The notes: generated by a model not told the origin, from the sequence alone. Shown: positions 8,306 to 18,063, counted from the stretch's first letter. The stretch: DNA of 64,000 bases from Deltaproteobacteria bacterium (GCA_016717595.1 JADKFE010000002.1:162849-226848), one strand, 5' to 3'. Program-made: numbers and translations.

Positions 8306-9807
8306 GGTGCTCGACGGCACCTTTGTGGGCTACCGCTGGCCGGACTACGTCGCTGAGGCCATGGTCGTGGCCGCCCGGCAGGCGAACCTCTACGATCCTT
8401 TCCGGCACCCGCTCCACGGCGCCGTCCTCGCCTGGCTTGGCGAGGGGTTGGGGCGCTACAGCGACGCGGCGGTGCTGATCTCCTCGACCTCCACCTTGGC
8501 CCTCGTGCTCGCCGCCGCCCTCGCCGGGCGCGCCTTGGGCGGACCTTGGGCCGGGGGCCCTCGCCGCGCTCACCTTGCCCTGGACCCACACCGCCGCCTG
8601 GATGTCGCGCTGGGCGAACAGCTACGCCATGCTCTCGGGGCTCGGCGGGCTCTCCTTGGGCCTCGCCGTCGCCGCCGCGCGCTGGCCGGGGCTGATCTTC
8701 GCCGCGGGAGCCGGCCTCGCCGGGGGCCTCGCCTGGGGGGTGGACACCCGCGGCCTGCTCTTCGCCCCGGCGGCGGCGGCGCTCGTGCTCTTGGGCGCCA
8801 CGGCCCCGGGCCTCGGCTGGCGACGCTGGCTCATGCCGCCGCTGTTCGCCTTGGGCATGGCCGTCGGCCCCTGGAGCGTCGAGGCCTTGGGGCAGACCGA
8901 GCAGCACGCCATGAGCGAGGCCGAGAAGCTCCGCCACCAGCGCGGCGTGGTGCACCGTTGGGTGCAGATCGCGCCTCGGGCTGAGGTGATCTCCGCCTGC
9001 GCCACGATGACCGAGGACCAGCTCCTCACCCAATCCTACCTCTCGACGCCCTGCGCGAAGGCCGTGCTGCGGCACAACCTGGAGGACCAGCTCCCCGGTC
9101 AGGCGCCGTTCGGCCGCTGGACGGCCTTGGCCCTGATCTTGGCCTTGTTGCCCGGCGGGCGCGGCCTGCGGGGCAGCCTGGAGGGCCTCTTTGGCGTCGT
9201 GGCCCCGGCGGCGGCGATCGTCGCCTTCGCGCTCATCACCCCGCTCCCCGAACGATATCTGGCGCCGATGGGCTTCCCCCTCGCCTTGGCCGTGCCCGTG
9301 GCCTTGGCCCGCCTCGCCGCCTTGGCCCCCGCCCGCGCCCAGACCGCCCTCGGCGGCGTGTTGGCGCTGCTCGCCGCGGCCTTCGCCTGGGTGGGTGACC
9401 CCGCGAGCCGCCACAAACCTTCGCCGGAGCAGCTCGATCCCCAATACAGTCGCTGGAGCCGCGCCGCCGCCGGGGTGACCACCCGCCTCACCCCAGACGA
9501 GCCCTACCTCGACTGCTCGCTGCATTATGTGGACCTCGCCATGCTCCCCGAGCGACGTCACACCTTGCCCCTGATGAACACCGGCGCCCCGTCGATGACC
9601 GACGATCACACCCTGGCCTGCCTCGCCTGGATCGAGGCCGGGACAGGCGCCCTCTCCGTCGATCGTTCCCTCACCGTAGAGTTTGCGCCGGTGCGGGGCG
9701 GCCCCAAACGCCGCGTCGATCTCGGCGCCACCTTGGAGGCCCAAGGCGGCTGGACACGGGTGTGGAGCTACGGGAACTTTGAGCTCTGGCGCGGAGGGAC
9801 GCCGTGA
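8205..9807 (+). pseudogene. Polytopic membrane protein, frameshifted at a G run
   Basis: The frame from ATG 8205 (MTTPPPARPWLRELPV) gives a first membrane segment and the family motif GYRWPDY, then loses sense after GRALGGPWAG. A second frame (from about 8558 to the TGA at 9805-9807) continues the protein with 8-9 further hydrophobic segments. The break is the GGGGG at 8553-8557; the paralogue at 9804 has GGGG at the same place (near 10139-10142), so removing one G restores one protein of about 533 residues. The architecture (many membrane helices, acidic first loop, soluble C-terminal domain) resembles GT-C type glycosyltransferases, but no family is certain. Its TGA overlaps the GTG of the next gene, so the two were coupled. 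Sequencing error and true frameshift cannot be told apart here. Confidence 0.75.
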
Positions 9808-11435
9808 GGCTTCGTGCCGCCTTGGCGGAGCTGCCGACGGCCCTGGCGGTGCTCGGCGCCTGGGCGCTCCTGTGGCGAGATGGCCGGGCGTTTGTGCTGG
9901 ATGAGCAGCTCGGCGGCTACCGCTGGCCGGACTACCTGTTCAACGCCTGGATGGTCGGGCTCGGCGAGGCCGAACGATACGACTCCTTCCGGCGGCCTCT
10001 GCACGGCTTCTTGGTGAGCGTGACCGGCGGCTGGCTGGGCAGCGTGCCCAACGCGGCGATCCTGTGGGGTGGGCTGGCGATGGCCGCCGTGGCGCTCTCG
10101 GCGGCGGTGCTCGGCCGCGCGCTCGGCGGGCGCTTCGCCGGGGCCCTGGCCGCGCTGCTCGTGGCGAGCGTCGCGCCCAACCTTGAGGCCGCCCGCGCCG
10201 GGAACCTCTACCCGCTCCTCGCCGCCACCTCAGCCTTGGCCTTGGCCAGCGCCGCCGCCTTGGCCCGCTGGCCGAGCCTGCCCTTGGCCGCGCTCACCGG
10301 GGCCTTGGCGGGGGTGAGCTACGCCACAGACGACCGCGGCGTGATGATGTTGCCGGGCTGCGTGGGCCTCGTCCTGCTGGGCGCGTGGCGGGCCGAGGGC
10401 CTCCCCAAGAAGCTCGGCGTCGCGGCCTTGGCCCTCGCCTTGGCCTTGCCCATCGGCCAGCGCCTCAAGACCGGCTTCGGGCAGCTCCCGTTTAAGGAGC
10501 TGAGCGTCGAGCAGAAGCGGGTGATTCAGCAAGACGTCGTCGCCCGCTACATCCAGAACTCTCGAGATCCCGAGCTGATCTCCACCTGCGCGTCTGTGCC
10601 CAACACGCGGCTGCTCACGGCGGAGTTTGTGCGAGATCCCTGCGCCGCCGCCACCCTCAAGCACAACCTCACCGACCCCATGCGCCGTCACCTGCCCCTG
10701 GGCCTCACCTTGGGCTTGGGGCTGTTGCCCCTGGCGCTCTTGCCCGCCGGGCGGCGCCTGGGCGGCGTGATTGAAGGACTGTGCGGGGTGATCGTCCCGG
10801 CGCTGGGGTTTGGGGCCTTGCTCCTGTTCACGCCCATGCCCGATCGTTACCTGCTCCAGCTCAGCGTCTTAGCGGCGGCGGGGCCCGCCATCGGCCTCGC
10901 CCGGCTCATGGAGGGCCTCGGCGCCACCCTTCGGGCCCTGATCGGCGAGCGCCTGCCCCCCTGGATCGGCGAGGCCCTCGGCGCCGTCTCCCTCGTGGGC
11001 CTCGGCCTCTGGGCGGCTCAGGCCGACCCCGCCGATCGCCACAGCCCCTCGGCCACCCAGCTCGACGCCAGCTACACCTCCTGGAACCAAGCCGCGAAGG
11101 CCGCCCGGGCCGTGGTCCAGCCCGGCGACACTCTGCTCGACTGCGCGGGGCACAGCGTCAACATCGCGCTCTTGCCCCAGGTCACCTGGACGGGGCCTCT
11201 GGCGAACCTCTGGCAAGACACCGTGCAGGACGACGTCGTCGCCCTCTGTGAGCCTTACCTGCTCGCCCCTCCAGCGGGGGACGGCGCCCGCTGGGCCGTC
11301 GTCGCCGCTCGCCGCCCGGACTCCCCCGATCCCAAAGCGCAGCAGAACTTCACGCGGCTGTGGTCTCTGGTGAACCAGCCGACGTGGGAGATCGTGTGGC
11401 GTAACGACCGGGCGGTCTTGGCCAAGGCGCGCTGA
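9804..11435 (+). CDS. Polytopic membrane protein, intact paralogue of the preceding gene
   Basis: A 543-aa protein starting at GTG 9804, overlapping the previous stop by 4 bases (GTGA). It keeps the family features: an N-terminal helix, FVLDEQLGGYRWPDY in the first outer loop, RRPLHGF, about nine hydrophobic segments, and a soluble C-terminal part (about 405-543) beginning after DRHSPSATQLDASY. The sequence aligns throughout with the frameshifted neighbour (WTALALILALLPGGR versus LTLGLGLLPLALLPAGR; TPMPDRYL versus TPLPERYL). An integral-membrane sugar transferase (GT-C fold, lipid-linked donor) is a reasonable guess from topology and the acidic first loop, but no catalytic motif is decisive. 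Confidence 0.7.
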   Translation: MRLRAALAELPTALAVLGAWALLWRDGRAFVLDEQLGGYRWPDYLFNAWMVGLGEAERYDSFRRPLHGFLVSVTGGWLGSVPNAAILWGGLAMAAVALSAAVLGRALGGRFAGALAALLVASVAPNLEAARAGNLYPLLAATSALALASAAALARWPSLPLAALTGALAGVSYATDDRGVMMLPGCVGLVLLGAWRAEGLPKKLGVAALALALALPIGQRLKTGFGQLPFKELSVEQKRVIQQDVVARYIQNSRDPELISTCASVPNTRLLTAEFVRDPCAAATLKHNLTDPMRRHLPLGLTLGLGLLPLALLPAGRRLGGVIEGLCGVIVPALGFGALLLFTPMPDRYLLQLSVLAAAGPAIGLARLMEGLGATLRALIGERLPPWIGEALGAVSLVGLGLWAAQADPADRHSPSATQLDASYTSWNQAAKAARAVVQPGDTLLDCAGHSVNIALLPQVTWTGPLANLWQDTVQDDVVALCEPYLLAPPAGDGARWAVVAARRPDSPDPKAQQNFTRLWSLVNQPTWEIVWRNDRAVLAKAR

Positions 11436-11524
11436 GCAGGTTGGGGGGCAGAATCGCCGAGGCCCCGCTCGTTCAAGACCCTTACGCGCCCGCGGCAGAG
11501 CCACCAAAGGGCCCGCCGCTGGGC

Positions 11525-11530
11525 TATTCT
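11525..11530 (+). promoter_or_regulatory. Putative -10 element (TATTCT) before the lipoprotein gene
   Basis: TATTCT inside GGGCTATTCTTAGCC, 59 bases upstream of the ATG at 11590, fits the CTATNCT-type -10 sequences seen before several genes in this window. The -35 region is not clear. Confidence 0.35.
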
Positions 11531-11589
11531 TAGCCTGACCTTCGACACCAACGACCCATCGACGGTCCTCACCCCCTGGAGACGCCCCC

Positions 11590-12312
11590 ATGACGATCTT
11601 GACCCTCACCCTCCTGCTCATCGGCTGCAAAGGTGGCGACGAGACCACCGACGACAGCAACACCACCGACACCCAAGAGACCGGCGAGGTCGATCTCGTC
11701 GCGCTCTACGCCGCCGCCGTCGCCGACGCCGCCGTGGCCGACACCGATGAGGTCTACGACCAGCTCATCGCCATCAACTCCGGCAACACCAGCCTCGACT
11801 TTGACGCCGAGGGCCGCGTGCTCGTCGTCACCTGGACCTCGTGGGACGGCTACGACAGCGGCGTGGGCGCCGACACCACCGTCGGCGTCGATGTGTGGGT
11901 GACCACGACGCCCGAGGTGCAGACGATGTGTTCTAGCCTCGATCTCGACGCCGACGCCCTCACCTTACGTCTGGAGCAGCACCTCGGCCTGCCCTCGGGC
12001 ACGGGCAAAGACCGCTTCGTGCAGCTTCGTGTTCACCCCGATGACCTCTTCCGGCCCAGCCCCGACCCCGAGGTCACCGACTCCGTCGCGTCTCTGGACT
12101 TCCCCGCTGAGGTCTCCCAGACCCACAAGGACTGGATCGACGGGCTCATGGCCTCGTCTTACGGAGAGGGCGGCTACCCCTGGACGCGCCTGGGCTACAC
12201 CTACGACTGGGCGCCCGGCGCCAATGAGGTCGGCGCCAGCGAGTTCGTGATCCGCAGCGGCTCTACGGTCGGTGTGGACTCCGTACAGAGCCTCGCCGAG
12301 TACTGCCCTTAG
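11590..12312 (+). CDS. Lipoprotein of unknown function
   Basis: A 240-aa protein. MTILTLTLLLIGC is a lipoprotein signal with lipobox LIGC, followed by a Thr/Asp-rich linker (residues about 17-33) as common for outer-membrane lipoproteins of this group. The globular part contains two Cys (near 115 and at the C-terminus, EYCP). The stretch PWTRLGYTYDW with a following GASEFVI is a conserved-looking signature I associate with uncharacterised secreted proteins; no enzyme motif is apparent. CTGGAGACG lies shortly before the ATG and provides the ribosome site. It is convergent with the peroxiredoxin-like gene. Confidence 0.7.
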   Translation: MTILTLTLLLIGCKGGDETTDDSNTTDTQETGEVDLVALYAAAVADAAVADTDEVYDQLIAINSGNTSLDFDAEGRVLVVTWTSWDGYDSGVGADTTVGVDVWVTTTPEVQTMCSSLDLDADALTLRLEQHLGLPSGTGKDRFVQLRVHPDDLFRPSPDPEVTDSVASLDFPAEVSQTHKDWIDGLMASSYGEGGYPWTRLGYTYDWAPGANEVGASEFVIRSGSTVGVDSVQSLAEYCP

Positions 12313-12320
12313 GCCTCGCC

Positions 12321-12350
12321 CGGGGCGATCACCCGCGCGGGATCGCCCCG
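12321..12350. terminator. Inverted repeat between convergent genes
   Basis: Ten-base arms CGGGGCGATC (12321-12330) and GATCGCCCCG (12341-12350) enclose a 10-base loop just after the lipoprotein stop and across the stop of the opposite gene. There is no T run, so it is a candidate bidirectional stem only. Confidence 0.45.
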
Positions 12351-13009
12351 TCAATCGCCGCCAAGACCTGGTCCACCGTGGGGCGGGTCCGGTAGTCTAG
12401 CTCGGCGTGGGCCCAGCGCACCACGCCGTCCCGATCGATCAAAAACATCGACGGCACGGCGATGGTGTGGTGGGTCTGCCCAGAGTACTCCTCAAGGTCG
12501 ATGCCAAAGCGGGCGTATTTTTTGACCGTCTCATCATCGACGGCGAAGTTGACGTTCCAGGCGTTGTGGGCGTTGAGCGTGGGGTCGGACAGCACCGGGA
12601 ACGGGATCTCCCAGCTCGCCTGGGTCTTGGTGGCCTCATCCACCCGATCAACGCTCACCAGCACGGGGAGGACGCCGCGCGAACTAAACTCGGGCCAAGC
12701 CTGGGCCAGCTCATGCACCTGGTAGTTGCAGAAGGGGCACCAGCCGCCGCGATAAAACACGAGGAGCACCGGGCCGTCGGGGTAGAGGCTCTTGAGGCTC
12801 ACCGTGCCGCCGCCGCCGGCGAACTCGACCTCGGCGTCAGGAGCGGGGCTGCCCGGCGGGACGCCGATGCCCTCGGGCAGCACACCCACCGTCGGCGCGG
12901 CCGTGGTCTCCGCCGTGCGCGGCGGCTTCGTGCCCTCGCCGTTGGGGGTGTGGGCGCAGCCCATCAGGGTGAGCAGGCCGACGGCGCGAAGGAGAGAGGC
13001 AGCAGACAT
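12329..13009 (-). CDS. Lipoprotein peroxiredoxin-like (AhpC/TSA, thioredoxin fold)
   Basis: A 226-aa protein read from ATG 13009, which has GGAG 7 bases upstream; a longer GTG form (13033) lacks one. Residues 1-18 form a lipoprotein signal (LLTLMGC). The domain starts about residue 45 (GSPAPDAEVEF) and has the thioredoxin-fold active site GGWCPFC followed by NYQVHELAQ, then PVLSDPTLNAH and MFLIDRDGVVRWAH, all typical of the AhpC/TSA peroxiredoxin-like family. It should reduce peroxides or disulfides in the periplasm, anchored by its lipid. The CPFC pair suggests a redox-active disulfide in the motif itself. The electron donor is unknown. Confidence 0.85.
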   Translation of the reverse strand: MSAASLLRAVGLLTLMGCAHTPNGEGTKPPRTAETTAAPTVGVLPEGIGVPPGSPAPDAEVEFAGGGGTVSLKSLYPDGPVLLVFYRGGWCPFCNYQVHELAQAWPEFSSRGVLPVLVSVDRVDEATKTQASWEIPFPVLSDPTLNAHNAWNVNFAVDDETVKKYARFGIDLEEYSGQTHHTIAVPSMFLIDRDGVVRWAHAELDYRTRPTVDQVLAAIDGAIPRG

Positions 13010-13111
13010 GAGGGCGCTCCGAGTTGAGACCACGCAGGACGAGGCGTTGGGATGCCCGGGCCGCGCGTTGGTTTCGCGCGACCCCTCGTGGAGCGCCGGG
13101 ATGATCCGCCC

Positions 13112-16100
13112 TCAGCGCGACCGGCGCCGGGTGAAGCTGAGCAGGCCCAAGAGCCCCAACCACAGGCCGCTCGTGGGCCGCTCTTCAGTCGAGCAGCCGC
13201 AGCCGTCCTTGTCCTTCACGCCGCCGGTGTCGTCGATGACCCCGGTGTCGTCGCCTTCGCCGGTGTCGTCGGTGACCCCGGTGTCGTCCAAGCCAGAGTC
13301 ATCGCCGCCCTCGGCGACGAGGGGATCCGTGCCCGCCGCGATCTCATCGCCGTCGTTCACCCCGTCGCCGTCGGTGTCAGGGTTCAGCGCGTCTGTCTCG
13401 TAGTCTCGCTCGTCCCCGTCAGAGAGCCCGTCGGCGTCGCTGTCGGCGTTTAAGGGGTCCGTGCCCGACACGATCTCTTCACCGTCGCTGAGCCCATCGG
13501 CGTCGCTGTCCGCGCTCAATGGATCGGTCCCGCCAGACAGCTCCTCACCGTCCGTCAGCCCGTCCTCATCGCTGTCAGCGACGAGGGGATCGGTGCCAGC
13601 GGACACCTCCTCGCCATCGGTCAGCCCGTCCTCATCGCTGTCAGCGACGGTGGGCTCCGTGCCGAGGCTCTGCTCTTCGTCGTCATCGAGGCCGTCCAGA
13701 TCCGTGTCTGTCGCACAGTCCGACGTCCCCAGCGTGCGCTCGTCGCTGTAGCTCAGGCCGTCGCCGTCCTCGTCTCCGGTGGGTCCGCCCAAGCTGTCAC
13801 AGTCGGAGTCTACGCCGTCGCCGCAGGTCTCCGTCGCGCCGGGGTACACTGAAGAGTTGTTGTCGTCACACTCCGCGCAGGCCGCGAAGGCGTCTCCGTC
13901 GCTGTTCTCGTAGCCCGTCGATCCATCACAGTTGTAGTCGTTGGGATCGGTGCAGTCCGTCTCCGTCGCGCTGGGGTTAAACGCCAGATCGCTGTCGTCA
14001 CAGTCGCCCAAGGGCAGGCTGGCCGGCGCCTCCCCGGCGTCATCACAGTCCGCGTCGCTGGAGATCAGCTCGTCCTCTAAGCGGTAGCCGTCCCCGTCCT
14101 CGTCTACATAACAGCGCTCGCCGCCGTCACAGTCCTGATCGACGCCGTCACCCACCCCCTCCGTGGCGCTGGGGTAGATCGTGACCTCGTCGTCATCACA
14201 GTCTTCGCCGGGGGTGACCGAGCCCGACGCCGATGACGCGCCGTACCCATCGCCGTCCGCGTCGATCATGCAGTCCGTCGCCGAGTCCAGAGGCGCGGCG
14301 CCGGGGAAGGTCAAGGCCGAGTCGTCATCACAGTCCCCAGACGGCGCCGCCGCGCTCAGCTCTCCGCTGCCATCACAGAGCACATCGGAGGAGGCCACGC
14401 TCACGTCCGCGTGAAAGCCGTCACCGTCTGTGTCCACAAAACACAGCTCGATGCCGTCACAGTTCTGATCGACCTCGTCACCTACCCCCTCAGCGGTGCC
14501 TGGGAAGATGACGGGGTCGGAGTCATCACAGTCACCGTCGCTGTCCGAGGCGTCCGCCTCGCCGGAGTCGGCGCAGTCCTCGTCGTCGGAGCTGCGTGTG
14601 GCGCCGGTGTGAAACCCGTCGTCATCGTCATCCACATAACAGAGCTCTTCGCCGTCACAGCTCTGATCGACGCCGTCGCCGACCTGCTCGGTCGCGCCCG
14701 GGTAACGAGCGCCGCTGTCGTCATCACAGTCCGTCCCAGCGCTCACCGCGCCGATGGCCTTGGCGTCGCCGAAGCCGTCGCCGTCGTTGTCGGCCATACA
14801 CGCCGTGGCGGAGTCCTTCGGCGCCGCGCCGGGGAAGGTCTGCGAGGCGCCGTCGTCACAGTCGCCGCTGGCCTGGGAGCTCGGCGCCTCGACACCGTCA
14901 ACACAGTCAAGGTCCGCCGAGCCGATGGTCTGATCCCCGCGGAAGCCGTCGTTGTCGGCGTCCTGATAGCAGAGGTCGCCGCCGTCACAGTCCTGATCGA
15001 CCCCGTCCGAGACCGTCTCCGCGGCCCCCGGATTCACCGATGCCGAGCCGTCATTGCAGTCGGTGCCCGCGCTCACCCCGGTCACGGGGCCCAGATCCCC
15101 ATACCCGTCGCCGTCGTTGTCGGTCATGCAGGCCGAGGCCGAGTCCAACGCGGCGGCGCCGGGGTAGGTGAAGGCGTCCTCATCGGCACAGTCCCCGGCG
15201 GGGTAAGCTCCGCCGACCTCCCCGGCGTCCGCGCAGTCGCTGTCCGCGGAGCTGACCGTCGCCGAGCCACGGAACCCGTCGTTGTCATCATCGACATAAC
15301 AGAGCTCGACGCCGTCGCAGGTCTGGTCGACGCCGTCCGCGACCACCTCCGTCGCGGCGGGGCTCACGCCGCTGGCGCTGTCATCACAGTCTGTCCCCGC
15401 GACCACCCCCGTGGCCGGGGCCACGTCTCCATAGCCGTCGCCGTCCGCGTCGGACATACAGGCCGTGCTCGACTCCTTCTCGGCGCTCCCGGGGAAGGTC
15501 TTGTTGTCGCTGTCATCACAGTCTTTGGGAGGGCAGAAGCCGTCGCCGTCCCCATCCACACAGTTGCCGAGATAAATGTAGGCCGCGCCGCGGTTGCTCG
15601 TGGTGCCGTAGGCCCCGATGATCACGTCCTGGAAGTCGTCGTTGTTCACGTCCCCGGCCATGCCGACGGAGTAACCAAAGTAGGTGTTCGTCGAGAGCCC
15701 GGAGAGCGTCGTCACGGCCGTGGAGGCGAGCCCGGCGGAGGAGCCCTCAAACAGATAGGCCGCGCCGGTGTTCGAGCTGACCCCAGAGGCGCCGACGATG
15801 AGGTCGTCGTATCCGTCGGCGTTGATGTCGGCCCCGCCGCGCAGCGCCGTCCCAAAGTAGCTCCCCGTGCTCGGGCCCAGCAGACGCAGGTCATAGGTGG
15901 TCGAGACGCCCGCTGATCCGCCCTGGTAGAGATACGCCGCGCCCGTGTTGGAGCTGTAGCCGCTGGCGCCCACGGCGAGGTCGCTGTAACCGTCGCCGTT
16001 CACGTCCCCGGCGCCGGAGAGCGCCTGGCCAAAGGACTCGCCGCTGCCTCCGCTCCCGCTGAGCGTGGCCACCACGCTGGTGCCGAGGCCCGCGCTTCCG

Positions 16101-17524
16101 CCGTGGAAGACGTAGACGCGCCCGGCGCTGGAGCTGTGGGCGGGGGCGCCCACGGCGATGTCGTCGTACCCGTCGTCGTTGAGGTCCCCAGCGCCGGCCA
16201 CGGTCCAGCCGAAGAAGCCCGCGCCCGAGCCGGTGAGCGTCGTCGCCCCCGTCGAGCTGATGCCCGCGGCGCCGCCGTAGTAGACATACGCCGCGCCGTT
16301 GCCCGAGCTGAGGTTGTCCGCCCCAACAACAAGGTCGTTGTAACCGTCGCCGTTCACGTCTCCGGCGCCGTCCACAGACCAGCCGAACTCCCCGTTGGAG
16401 GTCGTGCCCGTCAGGGTCGTCGCCGCGGTGGTCCCGATGCCCGAGGACGAGCCGTGGTAGATGTACACCGCCCCCTTGCCCGAGGAGTTGTTGTAGGCGC
16501 CGATGGCGATCTCACCGCAGCCGTCGCCGGTCACGTCGCCCAGGGTCGCCATGGCAAACCCGAAGTAGTTCCCCGCGGTGGCCCCGTTGAGCGAGCGGGC
16601 CGCCGTGGTGGACACCCCCGTCGCCGTGCCGTGGAAGATGTAGGCCGTGCCGCGCCCCGAGCCCAACGACGGCGCGCCGACGATCACGTCGTCATAGTCG
16701 TCGCAGTTGACGTTCCCCGCCCCAGAGACGGCCTCCCCGAAGTAGCCCGCCGAGCCCGAGCCCGAGAGGGTCGAGGTGACCGTGGTGTACAGCGGATCGA
16801 TGACGATGGGGTAACGGGCGAGGCTGTCGTCCACCCAGAGGGTCAGGGTGTCGCCCTCGGCCTCCATCCACACGTCGAGGGCCGCGCCGGTGGCGTCCCA
16901 GGCCAAGAGCTGGCTCACCGTCCAGGGCGCGCCAGCCAGGTCCGCGAAGTGGGCGTCCTCGCCATCGACGCTCAGCTCCGAGGCGCCATCGAGGGTGGTG
17001 ACCACCCGCAGGGGCCCCGCGCCAACGGGGCGCTCGGTCACGGTGAAGCCTTGCTCGACGCCCCGGGCCTCGCCCACCCACCACGCGGTGAGCCCGCCCT
17101 CAAAGCCCTGCTCCAAGGCCGATAGACAGGCGCCGTCGGGGGTGAAGCCCGCCGCCGGGTGACAGTCGCCCAGGGTCGGCGTCACGTCGCCGAGGAGGGT
17201 CAGGCGCTCACGACCCCAAGCCGAGACCCGCAGGCCCACACGCTGCCCGGCCTCGTCCTCCACCACCACGCCCCCGGCGTGCAGCACCGCCCAGCCGTCG
17301 GCGTGGGGCAGGTCGGCCTGGAACCGCCCCTCGTCGAGGGGAAAGATCGCCCGGCCTTCATCGAGGATACGCACCGAGACCGCGGACCACCACGCAGGAT
17401 CATTCACCGAGGCCGGCGAAGACACCGCGCCAGACGGGATCTCTGCGGTTGACCCTGAGCCTCCAGGGACACAGGAGAGGAGCGCAAAGATCGGGGACAG
17501 CGTCAGAACACGCAGGTGTGGCAT
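13112..17524 (-). CDS. Giant surface protein with FG-GAP, MopE-type and thrombospondin type 3 repeats
   Basis: A 1470-aa protein starting MPHLRVLTLSPIFALLSC, a lipoprotein-type signal with lipobox ALLSC. About residues 245-655 hold some eight FG-GAP repeats (GDVNGDGYNDLVVGA followed by Gly/Ser and AAYVYYG), which fold into a beta propeller binding calcium. About 655-1230 hold MopE-like metal-binding repeats (DCDD, FPGA, DGVDQDCDG, CYVDDDNDGF). About 1230-1440 hold Asp-rich TSP3-like repeats (DSDEDGLTDGEE). The C-terminus has a Cys pair, a hydrophobic segment and RRRSR, a MYXO-CTERM-like sorting tail. Lipid anchor and sorting tail in one protein is odd. The protein is probably a calcium-dependent adhesin or surface-layer protein; no enzyme domain is seen. 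Confidence 0.85.
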   Translation of the reverse strand: MPHLRVLTLSPIFALLSCVPGGSGSTAEIPSGAVSSPASVNDPAWWSAVSVRILDEGRAIFPLDEGRFQADLPHADGWAVLHAGGVVVEDEAGQRVGLRVSAWGRERLTLLGDVTPTLGDCHPAAGFTPDGACLSALEQGFEGGLTAWWVGEARGVEQGFTVTERPVGAGPLRVVTTLDGASELSVDGEDAHFADLAGAPWTVSQLLAWDATGAALDVWMEAEGDTLTLWVDDSLARYPIVIDPLYTTVTSTLSGSGSAGYFGEAVSGAGNVNCDDYDDVIVGAPSLGSGRGTAYIFHGTATGVSTTAARSLNGATAGNYFGFAMATLGDVTGDGCGEIAIGAYNNSSGKGAVYIYHGSSSGIGTTAATTLTGTTSNGEFGWSVDGAGDVNGDGYNDLVVGADNLSSGNGAAYVYYGGAAGISSTGATTLTGSGAGFFGWTVAGAGDLNDDGYDDIAVGAPAHSSSAGRVYVFHGGSAGLGTSVVATLSGSGGSGESFGQALSGAGDVNGDGYSDLAVGASGYSSNTGAAYLYQGGSAGVSTTYDLRLLGPSTGSYFGTALRGGADINADGYDDLIVGASGVSSNTGAAYLFEGSSAGLASTAVTTLSGLSTNTYFGYSVGMAGDVNNDDFQDVIIGAYGTTSNRGAAYIYLGNCVDGDGDGFCPPKDCDDSDNKTFPGSAEKESSTACMSDADGDGYGDVAPATGVVAGTDCDDSASGVSPAATEVVADGVDQTCDGVELCYVDDDNDGFRGSATVSSADSDCADAGEVGGAYPAGDCADEDAFTYPGAAALDSASACMTDNDGDGYGDLGPVTGVSAGTDCNDGSASVNPGAAETVSDGVDQDCDGGDLCYQDADNDGFRGDQTIGSADLDCVDGVEAPSSQASGDCDDGASQTFPGAAPKDSATACMADNDGDGFGDAKAIGAVSAGTDCDDDSGARYPGATEQVGDGVDQSCDGEELCYVDDDDDGFHTGATRSSDDEDCADSGEADASDSDGDCDDSDPVIFPGTAEGVGDEVDQNCDGIELCFVDTDGDGFHADVSVASSDVLCDGSGELSAAAPSGDCDDDSALTFPGAAPLDSATDCMIDADGDGYGASSASGSVTPGEDCDDDEVTIYPSATEGVGDGVDQDCDGGERCYVDEDGDGYRLEDELISSDADCDDAGEAPASLPLGDCDDSDLAFNPSATETDCTDPNDYNCDGSTGYENSDGDAFAACAECDDNNSSVYPGATETCGDGVDSDCDSLGGPTGDEDGDGLSYSDERTLGTSDCATDTDLDGLDDDEEQSLGTEPTVADSDEDGLTDGEEVSAGTDPLVADSDEDGLTDGEELSGGTDPLSADSDADGLSDGEEIVSGTDPLNADSDADGLSDGDERDYETDALNPDTDGDGVNDGDEIAAGTDPLVAEGGDDSGLDDTGVTDDTGEGDDTGVIDDTGGVKDKDGCGCSTEERPTSGLWLGLLGLLSFTRRRSR

Positions 17525-17622
17525 GTGGGGGTGCCTCGGTGCCAGGGGTGGGGAGGTTTTACACCCAAGCCCTCAAGCCCTCAAGATCTCGACAAAAAAT
17601 GACGTATCTTGGCCAGCTCGGC

Positions 17623-18063
17623 TCAAGGCAGGCGCACCGTGCGCAGCCAGTACTGGTTGAGCGTGTCCGCAAGCTCTACCAACCCCTCAAAGGTGACGGG
17701 CTTGGAGATAAACGAGCTCGCCCCATAGGAGTAGCTCCGCTCGACGTCGTGGGGGGCGTGGGAGGTGGTCAACATCACCACGGGGATGTGCCGCAGCCGC
17801 GGATCGGCCTTGAGCTGCTGGAGGGTCTCATGGCCATCGAGCAGAGGCATGTTGAGGTCCATGAGCACCAAGGCCGGCACCACCGGATCCTTGCCGTTCG
17901 CCCAGGCGCGCAGCGCGTCGAGCAGCGCCTCGCCGTCGTCGGCGAAACGAAGCGGCATGCTCACCCGCGCCTCCCGGAAGGCGTCCTCCAAGAGCAGCCG
18001 ATCGTCGAGGTCGTCCTCGGCGATCCACACAGCCCGAGACGCTGGGGCAACGGTCACGCGCAC
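17623..18063 (-). CDS. Stand-alone response-regulator receiver protein
   Basis: A 146-aa single REC domain. The GTG at 18063 has GGAGAG 6 bases upstream and is preferred over the GTG at 18069. The acidic pair is in AEDDLDD, the phosphorylated Asp in LVLMDLNMP, the Thr in VVMLTTS and the Lys in SFISKP, so all receiver residues are present. It resembles the Rcp1-type of small receivers that often serve as phosphate carriers or partners of phytochrome-like kinases. No histidine kinase lies nearby. A TTATAT -10-like sequence lies about 20 bases upstream. Confidence 0.88.
   Translation of the reverse strand: MRVTVAPASRAVWIAEDDLDDRLLLEDAFREARVSMPLRFADDGEALLDALRAWANGKDPVVPALVLMDLNMPLLDGHETLQQLKADPRLRHIPVVMLTTSHAPHDVERSYSYGASSFISKPVTFEGLVELADTLNQYWLRTVRLP

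Noticed and set aside
8050..9744. A 564-codon open frame on the minus strand opposite the membrane-protein gene
   Set aside because: It is Gly/Arg/Glu/His-rich as expected for the antisense of a high-GC hydrophobic gene, has no ribosome site and crosses the frameshift without effect on its composition.
13400..15550. DNA-level tandem repeats that might be a minisatellite or CRISPR
   Set aside because: The periodicity follows coded protein repeats with varying spacers; there are no constant repeats of 25-40 bases with unique spacers.
14411..15916. A 501-codon open frame on the plus strand within the giant repeat protein
   Set aside because: It is the complement of the repeated Asp/Gly codons of the real minus-strand gene; low complexity Val/Arg/Ala only.
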